The notes under the pieces were generated by a model that saw only the letters and a list, made by a program, of their open reading frames with translations, had not been told where the DNA came from and made no database searches. Positions 1 through 6,055 of a stretch of 13,971 nt of DNA are shown here, one piece after another (within the stretch, counting starts at the first letter, position 1; the number at the start of each line of letters is the position of its first letter). Source of the stretch: Candidatus Thiodiazotropha taylori (lineage in GTDB: Bacteria > Pseudomonadota > Gammaproteobacteria > Chromatiales > Chromatiaceae); contig JAHRHW010000070.1 in the NCBI GenBank assembly GCA_019100305.1, forward strand, positions 1-13,971. Reading direction: 5' to 3'. The translations under genes and the position numbers were made by a program.

Positions 1-5
1 AAAAA

Positions 6-25
6 CGCGAATAAGAAGCGCAAAT
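6..25 (-). repeat. Inverted pair of ATTNGCG repeat units
   Basis: Read on the minus strand, this holds ATTTGCG (25 to 19) and ATTCGCG (12 to 6), the same units found in direct orientation at 72-111 and 151-180. Bases 6-13 can pair with 160-167 and bases 19-25 with 151-157. The left edge of the region could therefore fold onto its right edge. No coding sequence is visible in 1-243. Confidence 0.5.
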
Positions 26-32
26 TCAAATA

Positions 33-64
33 GTGTATGGGATTGGATCTGATTTCACATACAC
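33..64. repeat. Short inverted repeat between the phased repeats
   Basis: GTGTATG (33-39) and CATACAC (58-64) are perfectly complementary 7-mers separated by 18 bases. They sit between the inverted and direct groups of ATTNGCG units and may be the loop-proximal part of a larger fold. With this loop size a chance occurrence is possible. Confidence 0.3.
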
Positions 65-71
65 AGTGTAT

Positions 72-111
72 ATTTGCGCATATTAGCGGTGATTGGCGTT
101 CATTCGCGGTT
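72..111 (+). repeat. Four 10-bp phased ATTNGCGNNN units
   Basis: Four consecutive decamers start at 72, 82, 92 and 102: ATTTGCGCAT, ATTAGCGGTG, ATTGGCGTTC and ATTCGCGGTT. The ATT and GCG positions are invariant and the fourth base varies. The 10-bp period is close to one DNA helical turn. Function is unknown. This looks like an intergenic repeat family rather than decayed coding sequence. Confidence 0.65.
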
Positions 112-150
112 TGATTCGACTGCTCGAGGTCGATCCGCATAACTAAACCC

Positions 151-180
151 ATTTGCGTTTATTCGCGTTCATTTGCGGAC
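151..180 (+). repeat. Three 10-bp phased ATTNGCGNNN units
   Basis: Three perfect-period decamers, ATTTGCGTTT, ATTCGCGTTC and ATTTGCGGAC, start at 151, 161 and 171. They match the consensus of the 72-111 cluster and lie just outside the fabI terminator. Confidence 0.65.
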
Positions 181-190
181 TCAACAAATA

Positions 191-222
191 AAAAAAGGCG
201 CGGCATCAGCCGCACCTTTTTT
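191..222. terminator. Rho-independent terminator of fabI (bidirectional shape)
   Basis: The stem arms are 191-204 (A-run followed by GGCGCGGC) and 209-222 (GCCGCACC followed by a T-run), with loop ATCA at 205-208. There is one C-A mismatch in the GC-rich part. Read on the minus strand it is a GC-rich hairpin ending in seven or more T residues, 22 bases beyond the fabI stop codon. The symmetric A/T tails mean it could stop transcription in either direction. Confidence 0.9.
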
Positions 223-243
223 CAATGCAATCTCACAAAATAG

Positions 244-1020
244 TCAGGCCATGCCGAGGATGTGGTAGCCGGAGTCGACATAGAGTATGTCGCCGGTGAT
301 ACCGGAGGCCAGGTCGGAACAGATGAAGGCGGTGGCATTACCCACTTGTTCGATCGTGACATTACGGCGCAACGGATTCTTCTTCTCCGCTTCATCCAGC
401 ATGCCTTTGAAATCCTTGATGCCGGAAGCCGCCAGAGTTCGGATTGGTCCGGCCGATATGCCATTCACCCGAATGCCTTCAGGGCCAAGGGATTCCGCCA
501 GATAACGGACGCTCGCCTCGAGGCTGGCTTTGGCAACCCCCATTACGTTGTAGTTCGGCACGGTGCGTACCGCACCCAGGTAGCTCATGGTCACCAGTGA
601 GGCGTTACGTCCCTGCATCAGATTGCGTGCCGCTTTGGCCAGTGCGGAAAAACTGTATGAACTGATGTCGTGGGCGAGGGCGAATCCATCCCGGGTCAGG
701 TTGTCCAGGTAGCCTCCCTCCAGGTGGTCTCTGGGCGCAAAACCGACCGCATGGACAATCCCGTCGAGATATCCCCACTCTTTTTCTATGGTCTCGATCA
801 GCTCGGCAATTTGTTGGTCATCGGTGACATCAAGGGGCGCGACAATCGAAGCCGAGAATTTTTCAGCGGCGTCATCAACCCGTTTTTTCAGTTTCTCAGT
901 CTGGTAGGTCAGGGCGAGTTCCGCCCCCTCCCTGTGCATGGCTTCGGCAACCCCCCAGGCGATGGAACGGTTGCTGGCAATGCCAACGATGAGAAAGCGT
1001 TTATCTTGTAAAAAACCCAT
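244..1020 (-). CDS. fabI: Enoyl-[acyl-carrier-protein] reductase (NADH), FabI
   Basis: This 258-residue enzyme would perform the last, NADH-dependent reduction of each fatty-acid elongation cycle (type II FAS) in the cytoplasm. It belongs to the short-chain dehydrogenase superfamily. The FabI-type nucleotide-binding motif GIASNRSIAWG is at residues 13-23, and the catalytic Tyr-X6-Lys pair is Y157 and K164, with the second conserved tyrosine Y147. G93, M160 and F204 occupy the positions at which triclosan-resistance changes occur in E. coli FabI, and all carry the residues I recall for the sensitive enzyme. Length matches the family (about 260). The ATG at 1020 is preceded by AAGGAA (1027-1032), six bases away. 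It is transcribed alone, diverges from the importer operon across a 402-bp spacer, and ends at a clear intrinsic terminator. Confidence 0.97.
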   Translation of the reverse strand: MGFLQDKRFLIVGIASNRSIAWGVAEAMHREGAELALTYQTEKLKKRVDDAAEKFSASIVAPLDVTDDQQIAELIETIEKEWGYLDGIVHAVGFAPRDHLEGGYLDNLTRDGFALAHDISSYSFSALAKAARNLMQGRNASLVTMSYLGAVRTVPNYNVMGVAKASLEASVRYLAESLGPEGIRVNGISAGPIRTLAASGIKDFKGMLDEAEKKNPLRRNVTIEQVGNATAFICSDLASGITGDILYVDSGYHILGMA

Positions 1021-1060
1021 TGAAAATTCCTTACTGGCGTCGTTGTTTAGTGAACTATTG

Positions 1061-1327
1061 GGTTGCCGGGTTAATAACAGGAGCGGTAGGATGATTCTCC
1101 TGTCTAATTGGGACGTCTTATTGTCGAGATAGAGTGTAACCTACCGGAAAACCCAACCGGCAAATAGCATAGCACGCCGGGGCTATGGCCACATCTCAGC
1201 CACCCATGGCCCGATCAAACTATGCTCAGATCAGTAGCAGTGCGGTCTGTTTTAATTTACTGGTCGATAAAATTGTGTCGTTCGGTCATTGGCGCTCCAT
1301 TGACTCCAATTGGCTAACCCGGCAACC
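1061..1327. repeat. 13-bp inverted repeat in the fabI/importer divergent spacer
   Basis: GGTTGCCGGGTTA (1061-1073) and TAACCCGGCAACC (1315-1327) are perfect reverse complements 241 bases apart, one near each divergent gene. The octamer GGCTAACC also occurs at 1312-1319 and again at 1395-1402, just before the importer's ribosome binding site. The heptamer GATAGGC recurs at 1370-1376 and 1391-1397. I found no convincing -35/-10 pair in 1021-1422 and no credible gene. A regulatory role for the repeat is inference only. Confidence 0.45.
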
Positions 1328-1422
1328 TTACGCCATTAACAATGCAGATTGGATCGATTTCAAGAATAAGATAGGCCGATCAAGGTTTCGGATAGGCTAA
1401 CCTGGATCACAGGAGAACATTC

Positions 1423-3291
1423 ATGCAGCGTCGTTTGAACGGTCGGGACATCCTCTATTTTGGTGGTCTCGCCGTGGTACTCATCACCATCATTCTGGCT
1501 ATGTACATGGTCGATCGCCAGTGGCAGAAGATGGCGCAGATGGAGCAGTTGATGCGGGAGCAGGCGGCGGATATCCGGAATATCGGTATGCAGCTCAGAG
1601 GATTGGGCCGACAGGTGGAGAGTGGCGTCAATCTTAGCTCCCAGGCTCCGACGGATGAAGGGCCGGTTCCGGCGGCCTTTGAGCGGGCCTACCAGGCCAC
1701 GCAAAAAGAGGATTATGCCGAAGGGGACTGGCTGGTCAGGGCATTCGGAGTCAATCTGAAATCCCTCACTCCGTTCATCTCTGAGGATGTCTACGCCTCC
1801 ACCGTACAGGGCTATATCCTCGAGAGTCTGCTGGTGCGCAATGCGGATACCCTGGAGTGGGAAGGTCTGTTGGCCAGGGAGTGGGAGGTTAGCGATGATG
1901 GATTGACCTTTGTCTTCAAACTGCGGGACGGTCTGCGCTTTTCAGACGGTAAACCGCTCACTGCCGAGGATGTGGCGTTCACTTTCAACTTCATCATGAA
2001 TCCGGCGATTCAGGCGCCCAGGGAGCGGGCCTACTATGCCAAGATCAAATCCGTTGAGGCGTTGGACAAGCTGACCGTCCGGTTTCAATTTGCCGAGCCC
2101 TATTTCAACGCCCTGTCACTGGCGGGGGGGATCTCGGTGATGCCCAAGCATTTCTATGAACCCTATCTGGAAGAGCCGAACAGCTATAACCAATCGAAGG
2201 GATTGCTACTGGGATCCGGCCCCTACCGGCTGGAGGATCCGCGCAACTGGTCACCGGATAAAGGCATCATCGAACTGCAGCGAAATCCCCGCTACTGGGG
2301 CTCGGTGCAGCCAGCCTACAACCGTCTGTTGTGGCGAATCATCGAAAACGACAGCGCCCGCCTGACCACATTCCGCAATGGTGAAATCGATACCTATGTC
2401 TCCCGACCCAGAGAGTATAAACAGCTGGTTGAGGATAAGGATCTGGCGAAGAAGGCGGAACGCTGGGAATACATGAGTCCGATTGCAGGTTACAGCTACA
2501 TCGGCTGGAACCAGCAACGAGCCGACCAGCCTACGCGGTTTGCGGATACAAGGGTCAGGCAGGCCATGACTTACCTGATCGATCGTGAACGGATCAATAA
2601 GGAGATCTACCTGGGCTATGCGGACGTGGCGATGAGTCCCTTCACCAGCAGCAGCAAACAGCACAATCCGGAGTTGCTACCCAGAGCCTACGATCAGAAC
2701 AGAGCCATGGTACTGCTTAATGAGGCAGGTTATGCCGATCGGGATGGTGACGGAATACTTGAAGATGAGTCAGGCGCACCCTTTGAGTTCGACCTTGTCT
2801 ATTTTCAGGCCAATGAGGATACTGGTCGGATGGTGCTTTTTCTGAAGGACCTGATGGCCCGGGTGGGGATTCTGTTGCAACCCAAGCCAACCGAGTGGTC
2901 GGTGATGATCGACCTGATGAAGAAACGTGATTTCGACGCCATCACCCTGGGCTGGACCAGTGGCCTCGAGACCGATCTCTATCAGATGTTTCACAGCAGT
3001 CAGATTGCCGATGCGGGTAACAACTTCATCGGCTATCGCAATGAGAAACTGGATCAACTGATCGAGGAGGCGAGGGCTACGGTGGATGAGGAGACCCGGA
3101 TGCCCCTGTGGCAGGCTGCGGAGCGGGAGCTCTACAACGATCAGCCCTATACTTTCCTGAAGCGCAGTAAAAGCCTGGTCTTCATCGACCGGCGGATTCG
3201 CAATATTGTGCAGACCAAACTGGGATTGAATCTGAACAGTCTGCCGGTAGAGACCTACGTGCCGGCAGATCAACAACGATACAGCCAGTGA
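1423..3291 (+). CDS. Membrane-anchored peptide ABC transporter substrate-binding protein (SBP family 5)
   Basis: This 622-residue protein should capture peptides or similar solutes on the outer face of the inner membrane and deliver them to the downstream permeases. The family 5 solute-binding fold covers about residues 100-615, with hallmarks such as LRDGLRFSDGKPLTAEDV (167-184), GSGPYRL (264-270) and RQAMTYLIDR (379-388). A DxDxDG loop (D439, D441, D443, ending in ILEDES) resembles a calcium-binding loop. The N-terminus is unusual. A hydrophobic helix (about 11-30) lacks a lipobox cysteine and a signal-peptidase site, and is followed by a heptad-like stretch rich in Q, M, E and R (31-66). 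It therefore looks like a tethered protein on a coiled-coil stalk, not a free periplasmic one. Order and size recall YejA. ATG 1423 has AGGAGA at 1411-1416. The exact substrate is unknown. Confidence 0.9.
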   Translation: MQRRLNGRDILYFGGLAVVLITIILAMYMVDRQWQKMAQMEQLMREQAADIRNIGMQLRGLGRQVESGVNLSSQAPTDEGPVPAAFERAYQATQKEDYAEGDWLVRAFGVNLKSLTPFISEDVYASTVQGYILESLLVRNADTLEWEGLLAREWEVSDDGLTFVFKLRDGLRFSDGKPLTAEDVAFTFNFIMNPAIQAPRERAYYAKIKSVEALDKLTVRFQFAEPYFNALSLAGGISVMPKHFYEPYLEEPNSYNQSKGLLLGSGPYRLEDPRNWSPDKGIIELQRNPRYWGSVQPAYNRLLWRIIENDSARLTTFRNGEIDTYVSRPREYKQLVEDKDLAKKAERWEYMSPIAGYSYIGWNQQRADQPTRFADTRVRQAMTYLIDRERINKEIYLGYADVAMSPFTSSSKQHNPELLPRAYDQNRAMVLLNEAGYADRDGDGILEDESGAPFEFDLVYFQANEDTGRMVLFLKDLMARVGILLQPKPTEWSVMIDLMKKRDFDAITLGWTSGLETDLYQMFHSSQIADAGNNFIGYRNEKLDQLIEEARATVDEETRMPLWQAAERELYNDQPYTFLKRSKSLVFIDRRIRNIVQTKLGLNLNSLPVETYVPADQQRYSQ

Positions 3292-3295
3292 CGCA

Positions 3296-3502
3296 AGTGC
3301 AGTGTCCTATACAAATCATACATTTAGACGAGGACTATCTGAGTTGGCGTTTAAATCGCTTACCTCGCCCTGCGGGAAGCCACTCAAGCCACGATTGCGG
3401 CGTTGCACCCCTTGGAAATAGAACACATTCCCTGCGGGCTGCGCCTTGCACTCGCGGCTTGAGTGGCTTTCTAAATGCATGCTTTATATAGGACACTACA
3501 CT
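3296..3502. mobile_element. MITE-like or REP-like inverted-repeat element in the importer operon
   Basis: Terminal inverted repeats 3296-3328 and 3470-3502 match at 29 of 33 positions; both ends read AGTG(C/T)AGTGTCC inward. An inner perfect 14-bp pair lies at 3377-3390 and 3456-3469, and pairing continues at 3392-3402 with 3442-3454 (one mismatch and a TT bulge). The right arm is contiguous. The left arm has 48 extra bases (3329-3376) closed by CGAGG/CCTCG (3329-3333, 3363-3367), so the RNA would be branched. CCCTGCGGG occurs twice (3368-3376, 3430-3438). No transposase and no clear target duplication are visible. The element fills 207 of the 213 bases between the binding-protein and permease genes. 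Removing it leaves a 6-bp spacer, so it probably inserted into a tightly packed operon. Confidence 0.75.
3459..3493 (+). promoter_or_regulatory. Possible outward promoter and ribosome binding site in the element's right end
   Basis: TTGAGT (3459-3464) is followed 18 bases later by TTTATA (3483-3488). AGGA (3490-3493) lies 11 bases before the permease ATG at 3505. No better Shine-Dalgarno sequence is seen for that start, so the element's terminal repeat seems to supply translation signals and perhaps a weak promoter. The hexamers are only partial matches. Confidence 0.3.
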
Positions 3503-3504
3503 AG

Positions 3505-4890
3505 ATGCTGACCTACCTGATCCGAAGAGTGCTGCTGATGGTTCCCACCCTGTTGGGAATCACTCTGGTGGTATTCGTGGTGATGGCCTCATCACCCGGT
3601 GGAATCAGTGCCCAGAGCCTGGTTGAGGGGCAGAACCTGGACCCGGAGGCGAAGCAGGAGATCGAGGCCTATTACAATCGGCTCTACGGTCTGGATGATC
3701 CCCCCTATCTGCAATATCTGCGCTGGCTGAACAATGTCTCCCCGATCGGTTTTGTGTTTGATGACGAGAATCAGATGAGCGGATTCTCCTTCAGTAAAGG
3801 GGCCGACTTCGGTCGCAGTTTCCGTTATGGCCGCCCGGTAACCGATCTGCTGGCGGAACGGGTGCCGATAACGGTCTTACTGAATGTGCTGAGCATTCCC
3901 CTGGTCTATCTGTTTGCCCTGCTGGTGGGGGTGCGGGCCGCCGTGGAACGGGGGCGCTCCTTCGATGTCAGCAGCGGTATTGTGATGCTTGCCCTCTGGT
4001 CGGTGCCGACCATGCTGGCTGGTGTGCTGCTGATCGGCTTCTTCGCTAATCAGCAGTATTGGCACTGGTTTCCCACCGCCGGTCTGAGCGACCGCCTGGT
4101 GCTGGATCAGGTGTTTCTGCCTCACTGGTCGAGCCTCTGGGATGTGGGGCTGCTGTTTCTCTGCCTGGTGCTCTCAGTGGCCCTGTTCATGAGCATTGCA
4201 CGCAGTGGCTCCAAGCCCCTGCGGATTGTTTTTCTTGCGCTCTGCTGGACTGTGTTGGGCTACATGATGGTCGAAGCCCTGCCGCAGACCCAGCAATCGA
4301 TCACTCTATTTGTTCTGATGCCGCTGCTGTTTGCCCTGATGGCCGGCTGGCTCGCCAGCACCGACTATCTGTTAATGCGTCAATTGGGATTTCTCAGCAG
4401 CGCTCTGTTGGTCGGACTGCTGCTGGCGGTGTATGGCATGCAGGGGAGTTGGCTGAGGGGCTTTCTGTTCGATCGGCTCTGGCATCTGGCTCTCCCGGTA
4501 TTGTGTCTCTCTTACGGCGGATTTGCCGGTCTGGCGAAATTGACACGAACCTCAGTACTGGAAAACCTGCTTTCCGACTATGCCCGTACGGCCAGGGCAA
4601 AAGGTCTGGCGGAGTCGGTGGTGCTCTGGCGGCATGTGTTTCGCAACAGCCTACTGCCGCTGATCACGGTGGCCGCCAGCCTGCTGCCCAGCCTGCTGGC
4701 CGGTTCGATCATCGTGGAGAGCATCTTCAGTATCGAGGGGATGGGCAAGTTGGCCGTCGAGGCGGTGCAGACCCGGGACCGGGAGCTGGTTCTGTCGATC
4801 ACTTTGATCGGCGGCATGCTGACCCTGCTGGGTTATCTGCTCGCCGATCTGCTCTATGCACTGGCCGATCCGAGGGTGAGTTATGACTGA
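3505..4890 (+). CDS. Peptide ABC transporter permease, DppB/YejB type, enlarged
   Basis: This inner-membrane permease is one half of the translocation pore of the importer. It opens with the typical MLTYLIRRVLLMVPTLLGIT segment. It carries a periplasmic region around residues 30-120 and the ATPase-coupling EAA-type loop at about 357-385 (DYARTARAKGL onward), and ends with the usual LADPRVSYD tail. At 461 residues it is much longer than DppB-type proteins (roughly 310-340) and also longer than E. coli YejB (364). The surplus lies mainly at about 195-320, where three to four additional hydrophobic segments (about 213-231, 239-258, 266-284, 296-312) interrupt the normal path between the FPTAGL motif and the FDRLWHLALPVLCLSYG motif. 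Its last eight bases overlap the next gene (ATGACTGA), implying coupled translation. Family assignment is secure; the role of the insert is unknown. Confidence 0.92.
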   Translation: MLTYLIRRVLLMVPTLLGITLVVFVVMASSPGGISAQSLVEGQNLDPEAKQEIEAYYNRLYGLDDPPYLQYLRWLNNVSPIGFVFDDENQMSGFSFSKGADFGRSFRYGRPVTDLLAERVPITVLLNVLSIPLVYLFALLVGVRAAVERGRSFDVSSGIVMLALWSVPTMLAGVLLIGFFANQQYWHWFPTAGLSDRLVLDQVFLPHWSSLWDVGLLFLCLVLSVALFMSIARSGSKPLRIVFLALCWTVLGYMMVEALPQTQQSITLFVLMPLLFALMAGWLASTDYLLMRQLGFLSSALLVGLLLAVYGMQGSWLRGFLFDRLWHLALPVLCLSYGGFAGLAKLTRTSVLENLLSDYARTARAKGLAESVVLWRHVFRNSLLPLITVAASLLPSLLAGSIIVESIFSIEGMGKLAVEAVQTRDRELVLSITLIGGMLTLLGYLLADLLYALADPRVSYD

Positions 4891-6055
4891 TCAGCCATCC
4901 TATCGTCAAAGCTACTGGCGCCGGATTCTCGGTCAGACCTTCGTCCGCTGGGGTGCCAGATTAGGCCTGGGCTGGGTTGCTCTGCTGGCGATGATCGGAA
5001 TCTTTGCGCCGTTTCTGGCCAGCAGTTTTCCTCTGCTTCTGAGCCAGAATGGGGTCTGGAGCAGTCCAGTGCTGACCTATCTGCAGGCCGAGGATGTGCT
5101 GTTTCTGATCGCCTTCTTCAGCCTGCTGCTGGTGCTGCCCTGGCGAATCAGTGGGGCCCGTAAACTGGGCCTTTTTGTACTCATGGTGAGTATTGGCGGT
5201 GGCTTGGCCTACAACTATGTCGACCCTCCCAAGCTGGTGATCTACGAGCAGTATCGGGTCGCCGAACGTGAGGGTGCATATGACTGGGTGGTGTTTGCCC
5301 CGGTTCCCTATTCACCCAAGGACTATCAACGGGATCTGGGAGATACCGGGCTTGAGGCACCCCTCTCTCAGGCTGAACGCCCACACTTTTTTGGCACCGA
5401 GCAGAACGGCGCGGATGTACTCAGTCGCATGATCCATGCCTCCAGGATCGCTCTCGGCATCGGCTTTGTCGCCACCGGTATCGCCATGGTGATCGGTGTG
5501 ATCATTGGCGGATTGATGGGCTATTTTTCCGGTATCGTGGATATTCTCGGGATGCGCCTGGTGGAGATCTTCGAGGCGGTACCCACCCTGTTTTTGCTGC
5601 TCACCTTTGTCGCATTTTTCGGTCGCAGTCTCTACATCATGATGGTGATCATCGGTATCACCAGCTGGCCCGGTTTTGCCCGCTATGTGCGAGCCGAGTT
5701 TCTGCGTCTGCGTAAGCAGGATTTCGTACAGGCGGCCGAAGCGGCGGGTCTGCCGTTGCCCTCCATACTGTTCAGGCACATGCTGCCCAATGGTATGGGG
5801 CCGGTGCTTGTGGCGGCGAGTTTCGGCGTCGCTTCAGCGATCCTGGCAGAGGCGACCCTGAGTTTTCTCGGACTGGGTCTGGTGGATGATCCCTCCTGGG
5901 GGGAGATGCTCAACCAAGCGGTACAGTCCTCCCGATTCAACTGGTGGATGGCGGCCTTTCCCGGTGGTGCGATCTTCTTTACAGTGTTTGCCTACAACCT
6001 GATCGGTGAATCCTTGCGAGATGCCATCGATCCCTACCTGAGCAAGTCGAACTGA
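4883..6055 (+). CDS. Peptide ABC transporter permease, DppC/YejE type, enlarged
   Basis: This is the second pore subunit, 390 residues. It has an N-terminal membrane helix (about 28-48), the conserved HFFGTEQNGADVLSRMI motif (168-184) that precedes the permease core, and an EAA loop around 281-304 (VQAAEAAGLPLPSILFRHML). The C-terminus ESLRDAIDPYL is typical of the family. Compared with DppC (about 300) and YejE (341) it has an insert at about 50-165 with two extra hydrophobic segments (about 71-87 and 94-110) and an extracytoplasmic stretch. Its partner permease is enlarged too, so the two inserts may pack together or contact the tethered binding protein; that is inference. The start overlaps the upstream gene by eight bases and the stop overlaps the ATPase start (TGATG). 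The genes are certainly one transcription and translation unit. Confidence 0.92.
   Translation: MTDQPSYRQSYWRRILGQTFVRWGARLGLGWVALLAMIGIFAPFLASSFPLLLSQNGVWSSPVLTYLQAEDVLFLIAFFSLLLVLPWRISGARKLGLFVLMVSIGGGLAYNYVDPPKLVIYEQYRVAEREGAYDWVVFAPVPYSPKDYQRDLGDTGLEAPLSQAERPHFFGTEQNGADVLSRMIHASRIALGIGFVATGIAMVIGVIIGGLMGYFSGIVDILGMRLVEIFEAVPTLFLLLTFVAFFGRSLYIMMVIIGITSWPGFARYVRAEFLRLRKQDFVQAAEAAGLPLPSILFRHMLPNGMGPVLVAASFGVASAILAEATLSFLGLGLVDDPSWGEMLNQAVQSSRFNWWMAAFPGGAIFFTVFAYNLIGESLRDAIDPYLSKSN

Noticed and set aside
1185..1400. 71-codon open frame upstream of the binding-protein gene
   Set aside because: No ribosome binding site and no recognisable protein pattern; it overlaps the inverted-repeat arm and looks like spacer read by chance.
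3288..3491. 67-codon open frame between the binding protein and the permease
   Set aside because: It lies almost entirely inside the inverted-repeat element and its composition follows the palindrome; no Shine-Dalgarno sequence.
3296..3502. Integron attC site or group II intron remnant as explanation of the branched element
   Set aside because: No attC R-box core sites and no domain V-like structure or reverse-transcriptase fragment are visible; long terminal inverted repeats fit a MITE or REP-like element better.
4059..4886. Long (275-codon) plus-strand frame inside the first permease gene
   Set aside because: It is a shadow frame of a clear permease, and the translation is low-complexity with no domain pattern.
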